A stretch of DNA of 64,000 bases from Engelhardtia mirabilis (GTDB lineage Bacteria > Planctomycetota > UBA1135 > GCA-002686595): the NCBI GenBank assembly GCA_007751255.1, contig CP036296.1:3596001-3660000 (forward strand), given 5' to 3'. The position numbers and the translations under genes are program-made. Shown here in pieces: positions 9,469-20,000 of the stretch (within the stretch, counting starts at the first letter, position 1; each line of letters starts with the position of its first letter). Under the pieces are notes generated by a model, which searched no databases, was not told the DNA's origin, and was given only the letters and a program-made list of their open reading frames with translations.

Positions 9469-11466
9469 ATGCTCCGCAAATCCCTCCGCCGATCGATCTT
9501 CCCCGTCCTCCTCCCCGGGCTCCTGGGCTTGGCCGCGTGCCAGTCCGTGCAGCCCCCTGCGCCGGCCGAGATCGGCTACTGGCAGGAACCCGCCGCCGGG
9601 GTCGAGACCCGCGAGCTGCGACTCCTGGTCACGCAGTTCTGGGAGGGTTGGATCGACTGGCACCCGATCGAGGCGGCCCAGCTCGGTGACCCGGTCGCCC
9701 TCGGCGAATGGCCGGCGGTGGCGGACCACGTGCGCGGCGCGCGGCAGGAGCAGGTCTGGGAGCTGCGCACGAAGCTCGGACTGCTCGACCCGAGCCACCT
9801 CTCGCCGTCCGAGCGCATGACCTACGACGTGCTGCTCGACGCCATCGAACGGGAGAAGATCGAGCTGCGCGCGGGCACCGACCGCTGGATGGTCGACCCG
9901 GTCGCCGGGCCCCACGTGCGCATGCTGGCCGTGGCCCGCGAGCAACCCGCGAACACCGCCTACGAGCGCGAGCAACTGCTGGAGCGTTGGAGCGCCTTCG
10001 CCCGCGCGCTGACGTCCTTCGAGCGCAGCGCGAAGGAGCGCTCCGGCGCCGGCTTCACCGCCCCCCGCGGGGCCATCGACCGCACGGTCGAGCAGCTCGA
10101 CACGCTGCTCGCGATCGACACCTTCGACAGCCCCTTCATGACCCCCGCCTGCGGCGGTGGTCGCTGGGTCGACCTGGGCCCCACGGAGACCCTGGCCAAC
10201 GTCGCGAAACGCGAGCTCGGCGACGCCCTTCGCAACCGCGAGCTGCTGCTGATCAATCGGCACGTCGCCGACCCGGAGGTGCGCGCGAGTGGCACGCGCG
10301 TCCTGCTGCCCAGCGCGACGGATGCCCTCGATCCCGACGAGCGCGGTGCCTTCGTCGAGTCGGTGCGCGAGGTGATCGAGCAGCAGATCGTTCCGGCCCT
10401 GCGCTCCTGGCGTCAGGTCCTGGCCTTCGAGCTGGCGCCCGAAGCGCCGAAGCCCAACCGGCCCGGCCTGGTGTCGATGCCGAGCGGCACGTCGATCTAC
10501 CGCGACCTGGTACGCGTCCACACGACGCTGCAGAGCGACCCGGGCGCGTTCTCCCGCCGCGCCGAGGCCGACCTGACGCAGATCGAAGACCGGCTCTACG
10601 GCCTGGCCGCCAGCGCCCTGGGCGTCTCCGGCCGAGCGCAGCTGCAGACCATCCTGCGCGGCGATCGCTCGCTCTTCTTCAACGACGCGACGTCGATCGA
10701 GGCGGCCATGCGCTCGGACGTGCGGCGGGCCCAAGGGTCGCTGCGGTCGTGGTTCCTGGACGACACGGCGGTTCCGCTCGTGGTCGGCCTCGCGCCGGCG
10801 CTCGAGCCCGTCGATCGCGAGGCCGTCAGCTACCGGCCGCCGCCGGCGGACGCCAGCCGTCCCGGTCGACTGCTGATCGAAGCCAGCTCCGACCGCCAGG
10901 CCCGCTACTCCACCGCGGCCGCGGCCTTCGGCGGCGGCGTCCCCGGTCGACACCTGCTGCGTGGGCTCGTGGGCGAGCGCCCCGAGCTGGCCCTGTTCCG
11001 CCGCTACGCCGGTCCCGAGGTGCTCGAGATCGGTTGGGCCGACTACGCCGAGGAGTTGGCCGACGAAATGGGTCTGTACCCCGACGACCTGTCGCGGGTC
11101 GGCATGCTCGCCCGCGCTGCCCTGCGTCGCGCCCGTGCCGTGACCGACGTGGGCCTGCACCTCGAAGGCTGGAGCTACGCCGATGCGAGCGCCTACCTGC
11201 GCGCCCATAGCCTGCTCTCCCCCACGGAGATCGACCTCGAGCTGGACCTGATCCTGGCTCGCCCGGCGGAGGCCCTCGCGGCCGTCGCTGGCGGCGATGC
11301 CCTGCGCGACCTGCGCGAGGCCGCGGAGCAGTCCCTGGGCGCGGGCTTCAAGGTCGCGCGCTTCCACGAGGTGGTCACCGCCGAGGGTTCGATCAGCCTG
11401 CCCCTCTTGGGCAAGTTGGTGGGGACCTGGGCGGCCATCGACGGCGCGGCCGTCGTGGAGCCCTAG
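9469..11466 (+). CDS. DUF885-type lipoprotein with degenerate catalytic motif
   Basis: 665-aa lipoprotein (lipobox 'GLAAC') matching the long alpha-helical DUF885 family, related to metallopeptidases. Fitting features are the opening 'FWEGWIDWHPIEAAQLGD', the central 'MPSGTSIYRDLVRVHTT' and the C-terminal 'EVLEIGWADYAEELADEMG' (family form: GWA.Y.E.L..E.G). The usual HE-type 'PGHH' catalytic segment appears as 'GGGVPGRHLL', so the zinc-binding His/Glu pair looks lost. The stop (TAG) abuts the next GTG start, so translation with the downstream sulfatase-like gene may be coupled. Confidence 0.75.
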   Translation: MLRKSLRRSIFPVLLPGLLGLAACQSVQPPAPAEIGYWQEPAAGVETRELRLLVTQFWEGWIDWHPIEAAQLGDPVALGEWPAVADHVRGARQEQVWELRTKLGLLDPSHLSPSERMTYDVLLDAIEREKIELRAGTDRWMVDPVAGPHVRMLAVAREQPANTAYEREQLLERWSAFARALTSFERSAKERSGAGFTAPRGAIDRTVEQLDTLLAIDTFDSPFMTPACGGGRWVDLGPTETLANVAKRELGDALRNRELLLINRHVADPEVRASGTRVLLPSATDALDPDERGAFVESVREVIEQQIVPALRSWRQVLAFELAPEAPKPNRPGLVSMPSGTSIYRDLVRVHTTLQSDPGAFSRRAEADLTQIEDRLYGLAASALGVSGRAQLQTILRGDRSLFFNDATSIEAAMRSDVRRAQGSLRSWFLDDTAVPLVVGLAPALEPVDREAVSYRPPPADASRPGRLLIEASSDRQARYSTAAAAFGGGVPGRHLLRGLVGERPELALFRRYAGPEVLEIGWADYAEELADEMGLYPDDLSRVGMLARAALRRARAVTDVGLHLEGWSYADASAYLRAHSLLSPTEIDLELDLILARPAEALAAVAGGDALRDLREAAEQSLGAGFKVARFHEVVTAEGSISLPLLGKLVGTWAAIDGAAVVEP

Positions 11467-12948
11467 GTGGTGGCACGCGCCACGACCGCCCTGGTGGGCG
11501 CGGCGCTGGCCTTGGGGTTGGGCTCGGGCCTGTGGTCCTGCGGCGGCGGCGAAGGCGCGGACGCAAGCCCGGAGCGTCCGCGCAACGTGATCCTGTTCGT
11601 GGTCGACACCCTGCGAGCCGATCGCCTGGGTTGCTACGGCTACGAACGCGACACCTCGCCCAACATCGACCTGCTCGCGGCGCGCGGGACGCTCTACGAG
11701 AACAACCGCTCCCAGGCGCCGTGGACGGTTCCGTCGATGATCTCGATGATGACCGGGCTCTACGTCACCGACGAGGAGCAGGTCCTGCCGCCCAACCAGC
11801 CGACCCTGGCCGAGTTGGTGCAGGAGTCCGGTCGCACCACCGCGGCCTTCATCGGCAACCGCGTGCTGACCACCAACCGCGGCTTCGAACGCGGTTTCGA
11901 CCACTTCGAGTACACGTCTAGGAAGCGCGCCCTGTCGGTTTTCAAGCGCTTCCGCGACTGGTACGAGGCCAACGAGGTCGAGCTGGAGAGCGGGGACGGC
12001 TTCTTCGCCTGGTTGCACGCCCTGGATCCGCACCACCCCTACGAGCCCAAGGAACAGTACGACGTGTTCGAGGGGGCGCGGCCCGGCCAGTCGGAGCTCG
12101 AGCGCCGCTGGGCACGCGAGGCGCCGCGCTTGGCCGAGCTGTCACCGAACCTCGAGCCCTGGAGCCTCGACGAGGCGCGCGAGTTCATCGAGGTCGAGAG
12201 CAACCGCTACGACGGCGAGGTCCTGGCCTCCGACGCGGCCGTCAAGCAGTTGATGGAGTTCCTGCACGAGCAGGGACAGCTCGAGGACACCCTCCTGATC
12301 TTCGCCGCCGACCACGGCGAGCTGCTCTACGAGTACCCCCACTACCCGCTCGAGCTGTCGATCAAACGCGAGAGCAACGGCGGACTCCCGCGCGGCGTCG
12401 CCGACATGTTTGCGGTCGGACATCGCGCCTGGTACTACCCCGAGTTGTGGAACACGCCGCTGATCCTCGCCGGCCCCGGGATCCCGGCCGGCCAGCGGCG
12501 CACGGGGCTCTCGGGCAACCTCGACCTGTGGCCGACGATCCTCGAAGCCCTCGAGATCGACACCGACGGACTCGCCATCGACGAGGGCGCCCTGCGCGAG
12601 GGTCGCAGCCTGGTCGGCGGGCCGGAGATCGAGCGTGAGCGCATCTACGCCCACGGATTCCAGACCACCGCGGTGCTCGAGGCCGAGGGCCTGCAGCTGA
12701 TCGACCACGCGCCGCGCCGCTTCCTGCTCGACGAGGACGGGCCCCGGGTGCAGGAGCTCTACGACCTGCGGCTGGCGGGTGAGATCCACGACCGCATCGA
12801 CGAGTACCCGGCGGACGGCGCGCGCATGACCTCGCAGATGGGCGCTTGGCGCTCGAGCCATCAGCGCCAGGTCGTGATCACCGTGCCCGGCACCGAGGCC
12901 CAGGACGCCCTGCGCGAGCTGGGTTACCTGGACGAGCTGGGCGACTGA
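11467..12948 (+). CDS. Sulfatase-family lipoprotein (alkaline phosphatase superfamily)
   Basis: 493 aa, GTG start directly after the previous stop. The export signal ends in 'GLWSCGGG', a weak lipobox. Sulfatase fold hallmarks are 'NVILFVVDTLRADRLGCYGY', 'DTSPNIDLLAARG', a 'LHALDPHHPY' metal-side loop and 'FAADHGELLYE'. At the nucleophile site the sequence is 'PWTVPSMISMMTG', so Thr stands where sulfatases have the Cys/Ser that becomes formylglycine. It is therefore more likely a phosphatase-, phosphoglycerol- or phosphoethanolamine-transferase-like enzyme, or inactive. It sits next to an FAD oxidoreductase gene. Confidence 0.8.
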   Translation: MVARATTALVGAALALGLGSGLWSCGGGEGADASPERPRNVILFVVDTLRADRLGCYGYERDTSPNIDLLAARGTLYENNRSQAPWTVPSMISMMTGLYVTDEEQVLPPNQPTLAELVQESGRTTAAFIGNRVLTTNRGFERGFDHFEYTSRKRALSVFKRFRDWYEANEVELESGDGFFAWLHALDPHHPYEPKEQYDVFEGARPGQSELERRWAREAPRLAELSPNLEPWSLDEAREFIEVESNRYDGEVLASDAAVKQLMEFLHEQGQLEDTLLIFAADHGELLYEYPHYPLELSIKRESNGGLPRGVADMFAVGHRAWYYPELWNTPLILAGPGIPAGQRRTGLSGNLDLWPTILEALEIDTDGLAIDEGALREGRSLVGGPEIERERIYAHGFQTTAVLEAEGLQLIDHAPRRFLLDEDGPRVQELYDLRLAGEIHDRIDEYPADGARMTSQMGAWRSSHQRQVVITVPGTEAQDALRELGYLDELGD

Positions 12949-12949
12949 C

Positions 12950-14116
12950 ATGACCCCGCAACAGCCGTCCCTGCCCCAGCGCTGCCAGATCGCCATCATC
13001 GGTGGCGGGGTCGCCGGTCTGTCGACGGCCTGGGCTCTGGCGCGCGCCGGTCAGCGCGACGTGGTCCTGGTCGAGGCCGAGTCCGACTGCGCCCGCCACT
13101 CCAGCGGCCTCAACGCCGCGATCCTGCGCACGCTGATCGACGAGGATCCGGTGGCGGAGCTGGCCGCGCGATCGGCTCCGTTCTTCGAAGCTCCCCCGGC
13201 CGACTTCGCCGCGGTGCCGCTCCTGCGGCCCGTGGGCCTGGTGCTCACCGCCGACGTCCCTGAGAAGGCCGCGGCCCTGGACCTGGCGGCGGCACGCACC
13301 CGCCGTCCGGTCGAGCGCCTCTCGCCGAGCGAACTCCGACGCCGCGCGCCCTTCGTTCGCATCGACGCCGAGACCGCCTGGTGGATGCCGACCGACGGGG
13401 TGCTCGACATCGCCGCCCTGACCGACGGCTACGCCCACGCCGCGCGCGCCCTGGGCGTCGCCATCCATACCGGGTGCCCCGTGGCGGAGCTGATCGTCGA
13501 GGGCTCGTCGATCGTCGGCTTGCGCACGCGCGACGGCCGCGAGCTGCGCGCCGACCAGGTGGTGCTCGCCGCCGGCGGTTGGGCCGGACGACTCGGTCGA
13601 GCGGCCGGCTCGGGCGTCGAGCTCGCGCCCATGCGCCGCCACCTGCTGGTCACTGCTCCCGATCCCAGGGTGGACCCCGACTGGCCGGTCTACTGGAACG
13701 TGGGCGACACCTTCTACGCCCGGCCGGAGAGCGGGGGCCTGATGATCTGCGCCTGCGACGAGAGCCGCGTCGATCCCGACCGCTGCGACGTGCAGTCCGA
13801 GGTACTCGAGCTCGTGGCCGCCACCGCCGCGCGGCACCTGCCCGACTTCGCCGACGCCGCCGCCGCGCACCTTTGGTGCGGCATGCGGACCTTCGCCGAG
13901 GACCGCGAGTTCGTGATCGGGCCCGACCCGGACCTGGGCGGCCTGTTCTGGGTCGCCGGCCTGGGCGGGCACGGGATGACGACCGCCCCCGCGGTGGGCG
14001 AGCTCGCCGCCGCGGCCCTGATGGGCCGCGCAAACACGGGGCTGCTCGCGGCCTTCGCCCCTGGGCGAGCGGGCGCTCGGGCCGCGGCTCAGGAACCGGG
14101 CGCGACCGCGGGGTAG
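12950..14116 (+). CDS. FAD-dependent oxidoreductase, D-amino-acid oxidase/glycine oxidase (DAO) family
   Basis: 388 aa. The N-terminal Rossmann motif 'AIIGGGVAGLSTAWALARAG' binds FAD. A central 'LAAGGWAGRLG' and a C-terminal 'VAGLGGHGMTTAPAVGELAA' are typical of the DAO fold, where the latter binds the isoalloxazine. 'GMRTFAEDREFVIGPDPDLGG' resembles the thiO/sarcosine-oxidase branch. Expected role: oxidative deamination or dehydrogenation of an amine substrate. The ATG lies 1 bp after the previous stop. The 3' end overlaps the convergent gene by 28 bp. Confidence 0.8.
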   Translation: MTPQQPSLPQRCQIAIIGGGVAGLSTAWALARAGQRDVVLVEAESDCARHSSGLNAAILRTLIDEDPVAELAARSAPFFEAPPADFAAVPLLRPVGLVLTADVPEKAAALDLAAARTRRPVERLSPSELRRRAPFVRIDAETAWWMPTDGVLDIAALTDGYAHAARALGVAIHTGCPVAELIVEGSSIVGLRTRDGRELRADQVVLAAGGWAGRLGRAAGSGVELAPMRRHLLVTAPDPRVDPDWPVYWNVGDTFYARPESGGLMICACDESRVDPDRCDVQSEVLELVAATAARHLPDFADAAAAHLWCGMRTFAEDREFVIGPDPDLGGLFWVAGLGGHGMTTAPAVGELAAAALMGRANTGLLAAFAPGRAGARAAAQEPGATAG

Positions 14117-15327
14117 CGCTCGAGCTTGGCCTTGCAGCCGGCCAGGATGCGGGCCGACCACTGGCTCATGTGCTCGACCAGGCCCGCCGCTCGGCTCGCG
14201 GCCACGTCGTGCTCGCAGCGCGGATCGGCGGTGACATCGTGCAGCCGCTGCGCGCCGCCGGGTACAGCCGCAAGCTCGAGGTTGCCCCAGCGCAGCGAAG
14301 CAGCGAAGGGCTTGATCCCGGCCGTGTCGATCCAGACCGGCCCCGCCCACTCCAGTTCGCCGCGTAGGTCGGGCGCGAAGCTGCGACCGTCGAGCTCTAG
14401 CGGCCAGGTCACCCCAGCCATCTGAGCGATGGTCGCGACGATGTCGACCCCGCCCACCGGCCGCTGGGCCACGGTCTTGGGTTTGACCAGCTCGGGTTGG
14501 GCGCAGACGATCAACGGCACCGCGTTGGCGCAGCTCACCACCGGCGCCAGGGGCCCCAGGTCGGCGCGGCCAGCGAGCGGCGTCGGCGCCACGCCCGTGA
14601 CCACGAGCAGCGATCGCTTGGCGACCCCCGTCGAGACCATGGTCTGGGCCACGTCGCCGATCGCGGCGTCGATGTCGACCAGGGCCGCATCCCGCACGGG
14701 CGCGGCCACGTCTCGCAGGCCGGCCACGTGCACCCACAGGAGCGTCGGCTGCTGCGTGGACGCGAGGTCCCCCATCAGGCCCGCGGCCGTTCGCAAGCTC
14801 TGACCTGCGGGGCCGGGCACCGCGTCGACCCGGTCGAAGCCCGTGCGCGCGCCCAGGGCCAGGGCCGGACCGCCGTCGGAAGGGACCAACCCGCGTGTGC
14901 GCCAGCCGACCGAGCCCAGGACCGACGCGAGTCGCGGCAGGGCCGGGTTGGCCGCGCGACGATCGCCCGCGGCGGTCGCGCCGTGGCTGGCCGGGTGCAG
15001 CCCGCTGAGCACGCTCACCAGGGCCGCGGCCGGGTCGACCGAGGCACTGCTCGCGGCCATGAAGGTGGCGCCGGAGCGGGCCAACTTGCCCAAGCTGGGC
15101 AGCACCGGTGCGTTCGGGCGCAGACCGGTCACGTCATCGGAATACAGCCCGTCGACCGTGACCAGGACCACCACGTCCATCGCTGCCGGACCCGTGGCGG
15201 TCCCCCCCGGCGTGGCCTTCGTCGCCCCCGGAGCGGGCGCGTCACCGCCGGGCTTGTCGCCCTTGGAGCAGGCCCCGAGCAGCGGCAACAGCGCCAGGGC
15301 CAGCAGGGTGCGTCGTGTTCGATTCAC
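14089..15327 (-). CDS. Degenerate sulfatase-fold lipoprotein
   Basis: 412-aa lipoprotein (lipobox 'LLGAC') followed by a Gly/Pro/Ala-rich linker. The fold is that of the sulfatase/alkaline phosphatase superfamily: 'VVLVTVDGLYSDDVTGLRP', 'VSVLSGLHPASHG' and 'LLVVTGVAPTPL'. However, the metal ligands and nucleophile are poor: 'VDPAAALVSVLSG' replaces C/S-x-P-x-R, and no DHG motif remains. It overlaps the upstream sulfatase-like gene by ATGA, so the two are translationally coupled. A structural or binding role within the same complex is possible but inferred. Confidence 0.65.
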   Translation of the reverse strand: MNRTRRTLLALALLPLLGACSKGDKPGGDAPAPGATKATPGGTATGPAAMDVVVLVTVDGLYSDDVTGLRPNAPVLPSLGKLARSGATFMAASSASVDPAAALVSVLSGLHPASHGATAAGDRRAANPALPRLASVLGSVGWRTRGLVPSDGGPALALGARTGFDRVDAVPGPAGQSLRTAAGLMGDLASTQQPTLLWVHVAGLRDVAAPVRDAALVDIDAAIGDVAQTMVSTGVAKRSLLVVTGVAPTPLAGRADLGPLAPVVSCANAVPLIVCAQPELVKPKTVAQRPVGGVDIVATIAQMAGVTWPLELDGRSFAPDLRGELEWAGPVWIDTAGIKPFAASLRWGNLELAAVPGGAQRLHDVTADPRCEHDVAASRAAGLVEHMSQWSARILAGCKAKLERYPAVAPGS

Positions 15328-16901
15328 TGCCCGCCCTCCTCGGAAGTCTCCACGGCCGGATCCTCGTCGTCGTAGTCCCCGTCGTCGCCTTCCTCCGCGT
15401 AGCCGAGGGCGTGGAGCGCGCCGAGGGAGCTGTCGCCCATCGTGGCCTTGATCGCCGGGTAGCGCAGGCGTACCTGCTCATTCGCCGCGCGCACGAACTT
15501 CACGTCGCGCGCCAGGCGTTCGACCACCTGGGGCATGTCACCCGCTCGATTGAAGCGCTCGCCGGGATCGAACCAACGGTCGAAGAGCGCGCGCTGGGCG
15601 GTATCCGTGCTGTGCAGCAGGTACTTGTAGGGCCCGCGTCGCAGGGCCAACCACTCGTTGCCGGGTGTGGCCAACTCGGACCAGACCGCGCGGTAGTCGA
15701 CCGCGTGTCCACTGGGCCCGCCACTGCCGCGCAGGTGCGCGGCCCAGGAGGCTCCCTGGGCATCGGGCAGGGGATCGAGACCGAGCAGCTCGACGATCGT
15801 CGAAGCCAGGTCCACCCCCATCACCGGCGCCGTCACGCGCGCGCCGCGGCGGGCGTCCGGGTAGCTCTCGGGCAGGATCGCGATCAAGGGCACGTGCAGG
15901 ATCTCGTCGAAGATCGACTGGTGCGAGGTCGTCCCGTGCTCGCCGAAGCCGTCGCCGTGGTCGGAGGTCACGATCACGATCGAACTCTCGAGCCAACCGA
16001 CCTTCTCCAACTCCTCGAACACCCCGCGCAAGAGGTGGTCGGTGAAGGCGATGCCCGAGTCGTACAGGTCGCGCAGGTGGTCGTACTCGCTCTCCTTGCG
16101 CCCGTCGAAGCCGCCCCAGAAGCGCTCCTGCACGTTGCGGTAGAAGCTGCGGTCCGCCTTCCAGGCCTCGGCCGCGTCCTCCGGGTAGGCCGTGCGGGTC
16201 GAGTCGATGCCGCCGCTGTAGTTCGGGTCGACGAACTTCGCCTGCCACTCGAGGGGCGGCGTGTAGGGGTCGTGGATCTCGTAGGTGTGCAGGAACAGGA
16301 AGACCGATTCGTCCTCCTGCACGTCGCCGGCCGCGTCGTCGATCCAGGCGATCGCCCGCTCGAAGACGCGATCTGCCCCGCCGCCCCGGGCGTCGTAGAG
16401 GTCGAAGCCCCGGCCGAAGCCCAGCTCCGACGACATCATCCCGCCACCCGTGAAGCCGGCGGTGATGTAGCCAGCCTGGGAGGCGCGCTCGATCACGGTC
16501 GGCAGGTCGTCGCTCGGAGCCCAGGCCGCCCGACCGTAGTAGTTCCGCACGCCGTGTACCGTCGGGTGCACGCCGGTGAACATCGACATGTGCGAGGGCG
16601 CCGTCTTGGACGAGGGCGCGGCCACGTCCTCGAACAGCACGCCCTTGCGGGCCAGCTCGTCCAGAAACGGGCTGGTCGGGCGGTCGTGGCCGTAGCAGCC
16701 CAAGTGGTCCGCCCGCAGCGTGTCCAGGGAGACCAGGATCAGGTGCGGCCGGGTGGCGCGCGGCGCTTGCGGCGGGGCCGCCTCGAGCGATGTTGCAGTG
16801 CCTGAGAGCAGCGAAAGTCCACCCATCACCGGCAGCGCGGCGAGGATGCCGATTCCGACGACGAGGACTCCCGGACGACTACGGGGGGCGAACGTGACCA
16901 T
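15324..16901 (-). CDS. Sulfatase-family exported enzyme
   Basis: 525 aa with an N-terminal hydrophobic signal/anchor (residues ~10-35). Sulfatase hallmarks are 'LILVSLDTLRADHLGCYGHD', 'SPFLDELARKG', 'LHTYEIHDPY' and 'VTSDHGDGFGEHG', so the metal site looks intact. At the nucleophile position 'SKTAPSHMSMFTG' has Thr in place of the formylglycine-forming Cys/Ser, as in the plus-strand relative at 11467. The C terminus is highly acidic (EEGDDGDYDDEDP). It is coupled by a 4-bp overlap to the degenerate relative downstream. Likely periplasmic hydrolase or transferase of an anionic ester. Confidence 0.8.
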   Translation of the reverse strand: MVTFAPRSRPGVLVVGIGILAALPVMGGLSLLSGTATSLEAAPPQAPRATRPHLILVSLDTLRADHLGCYGHDRPTSPFLDELARKGVLFEDVAAPSSKTAPSHMSMFTGVHPTVHGVRNYYGRAAWAPSDDLPTVIERASQAGYITAGFTGGGMMSSELGFGRGFDLYDARGGGADRVFERAIAWIDDAAGDVQEDESVFLFLHTYEIHDPYTPPLEWQAKFVDPNYSGGIDSTRTAYPEDAAEAWKADRSFYRNVQERFWGGFDGRKESEYDHLRDLYDSGIAFTDHLLRGVFEELEKVGWLESSIVIVTSDHGDGFGEHGTTSHQSIFDEILHVPLIAILPESYPDARRGARVTAPVMGVDLASTIVELLGLDPLPDAQGASWAAHLRGSGGPSGHAVDYRAVWSELATPGNEWLALRRGPYKYLLHSTDTAQRALFDRWFDPGERFNRAGDMPQVVERLARDVKFVRAANEQVRLRYPAIKATMGDSSLGALHALGYAEEGDDGDYDDEDPAVETSEEGGQ

Positions 16902-17080
16902 GGGGTGAGTATACGGCTGGCGAACGTCCGATCCTGGAGCAGGGCGCGCCGATCCCCTGTCGATCGGTTCCCACGTCTGCTCGTCTCCTCTCGTATCCGA
17001 GCACAAGGTCCATGTCGTGCCCGTCCGTGTCCCGATCGAGCCGCGAAGCGCGAGGGTCGCGGCGATAGGATCCCCCGTCC

Positions 17081-20000
17081 GTGGAAGAACTGGACCCGCC
17101 CGCCCCACGCCGCCCCTTCTGGCGCCGACGACTCGTGCGACTGGCCCTCTTGGCCGGGTTGCTCGGGGGCGTTCTGTACGTGGCGCGCGATCGCCTGGTC
17201 TGGACGCCCCTGGCGCGCATGGGGGCGAGCTGGGTCGCGAGCGAGACCGGCCTCGAGCTGAGCTTCGAGCGCCTCAGCGCCAGGGGCGTCAGCCGGGTCG
17301 AGCTCGAGGGCATCGAGCTGCACGACCGCACCCACAGCCCACCCCGCGTCGAGGGGCGCTTGGGACGCGTCGAGCTGTCCCTGCAGCCCTGGGCGCTGTT
17401 GCGAGGCGATCTGAAGGGCCTGGTGGAGGCGGTCGCCGAGGACGGAAGCGTGGACATCAACTTGCCGGCCTTCGGCGGTGGCGACGGCGAGGCCGCCCCA
17501 CTGCGGCCCTCCGACTTGCCTCCCGTTACCCTGCGCCAGATCGACCTGACCCTGACCCTCGAGGGAGATCGTCGGGTCGAAGTGGACCAACTCTACGCGC
17601 GGGTCGGCGAGCAGGGCGTGGCGCGCCACATCGAGCTGGGCGCAGCCAGTCTGCGCGTGACCGCGGCCCGGGCGCCCCTGTGGAGCGGCGCGGACTTGGC
17701 GCTCCAGGCCCACTGGGAGCCGGAGGAGCTGGCCGTCTCCTCGCTGGCCGTCGCCGGGTTGGAGCGCGAATTGGACCTGCGCCTGGGTTTCGACGCGGCG
17801 GGCGCGCCGTCGCGTCTGCTGCTTCAGCTCCCCATGCAGGGTGGCTCGCTCTTGGCGCGCACGGCCCTGGTCGACGGCGCGCCCGCGCCGATCGGATGCG
17901 AGCTGTCGATCAGCTCCCTGCGCGATCTGCTCGAGGCCGAGCTGCCCTGGGCCCGGGCCCTGGCGGATCTCGAACTGGCACTGCCAGCACCGCTCACGGG
18001 GCTCGACGGAGCCCTGTCCTTCGACGGCCGGGTCGACCCACGCAGCGGTGACGTCGATGGCAAGCTGACTCTCGCGGGCCTGACCCACGACGCTTGGCCG
18101 GCCCTGGAACTCGAGGGCAACTCCGACTTGGCCTTCGCCGACTACCGGCTCCGTCTCGAAGGCGCGCGACTGGTTCCGGCAGAGGGGACCGGGATCGACA
18201 TCGCACGACTCGAGCTGGACCTGGCCCATGCCAGCCCCCTCGCGATCCTGACCTCCGCCGACGGCTCGGCGCGGCTGTCCGTGCAGTCCGACTCCGAGCT
18301 GTGGAGCCTGCCGCAGCTCGCGAGCGTGCCTCACACCGCGATCGAAGCCTCGGCCCACACCGACATGGGCCGAGCGGGCTTCTCCTTCGAGCAGTTGAGC
18401 CTGACGATCACCGGCGCAGCCTTCCGACTCGACTCGGGTGAACTCGAACTGGTGCAGGCCGCCGACGGCGCTGCGGCCTGGCGTCACGCCTTCGACGGGC
18501 ACCTTCAGATCGACGACCTCGCGGCCCTGGTCTCGCAATGGGGTGTGGAGCCGCCGCTCGGCGGCAGTGGATCCGGCCGACTGTCGAGTGCGGGCATCGG
18601 CCTCGACCTGGACGCGCTGCTCGACGGCAGCTTCGACGAGTTGGACCTCAGCCGCTGGCTCCCGGACGCCCAGCAGTCACCCAGGGCCGAGTTCGCGCTG
18701 CGCCTGCGACCGACGGACGGGCCGGGCCTGAGCCTCGACGTCCTGCAAGCGGAGCTGACCACCGACGAGGACCTGGCCTCATTCGCCGGCTCGGTGACGA
18801 TTCCCTTCGACGACCCGCTGTCGGCGCAGATCGACGCCATGGACGGCTGGGCCCGCGCGGCGCACCTCGCCCATTGGTCACCGAACCTGCCGGACTTCGC
18901 GGCCGAGGTGTCCGTGGGCGGCAGCGGACCCCTGTCGGCTCCGAAGTTGCGCCTGGGCCTGGGTTGGCGCGACCCGCTGCGGCCCGAGAGCCTGTCGGGC
19001 GACGCGATCGCCGATTGGACCGGTTCCGAGCTGTTGATCGAGCAGGCCGGCGTGCGCGTCGAAGGAGCGCGGGTCGAAGCTGCGGGGAGCCTGACCCCCA
19101 CGGCGGGCGGCGGGTTCGACGCGCAGGTCGTCACCCTGCGTTTCTCCACCGATGTGGGGGCCATGGCGCTCACTGCTCCGGCGGCCCTGCGCCTGACAGC
19201 CGGCGGCGAGCTGGAGCTCGAGCCCTTCGCCCTGTCCGGCAGCGCCGGCGAGCTCACGGTCGAACGCTCGGACGTCGGCGACTGGCTCGCAACCCTCGAG
19301 GGCGTCCCCGTCGGTGATCTGGCCACTCCCTGGCTGCCCCATGGGCTGCAGCTCGGGATCCTCGACGGCAGCATCGAGCTGCGCGGCGACAGCGATCACC
19401 GGACGCTGGCGGGTGACCTGACCCTGGGTGCTCCCCGTTGGCGCGGGAACCTCCCGGACCGCGGCGGCGTACCCGAGGCGGCGGAGCTCGCCGCGACCCT
19501 GGTCGAGGCCCGCTTCGCCCTCGAAGTCGAGGCGGGCCAGGGCCCGTCGGGCACGGTGGAGTTGGCCCTCGACGGCCTCGGTTCGGCCGGGATCTGGCCC
19601 GGGGTCACCTCGGTCGGGACTGGCGGCTCGGCCCACCTGGCCCTCGCCCTCTCGGAGGGTGGGGACCTGCGGACCGACCTGACCATCGCCCTCGACGACC
19701 GCGCGGACCTGACCATCACCGGCGGCGCGACCTTGATCGAGGACAGCTCGGGCTGGCCGGACCCGACTCAGATCGGCGCTACCGAACTCGACCTGACCGG
19801 CCATGGACGCCTGGCGACCCTGGGCGCCCTCTCCGGACGGATCCCCGGCCTGCGGGTGGTCGAAGGCGCGTTCGATTTCGCCGACCTCACGGTCGCCGGG
19901 ACGCTCGCCGCGCCCGAGGTCGAGTTCCACGGCGAACTCATCGACGGCCAACTGCGCTTCGACAACGGCCTGCCGCCGATCCGCGGCTTGGCCGGTCCGG

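Noticed and set aside
9175-12036. Very long antisense frame (over 900 codons) opposite the DUF885 and sulfatase-like genes
   Set aside because: Its composition (His, Gln, Arg, Gly, Val-rich, without motifs) is that of a shadow in GC-rich DNA, and the opposite strand has clear families.
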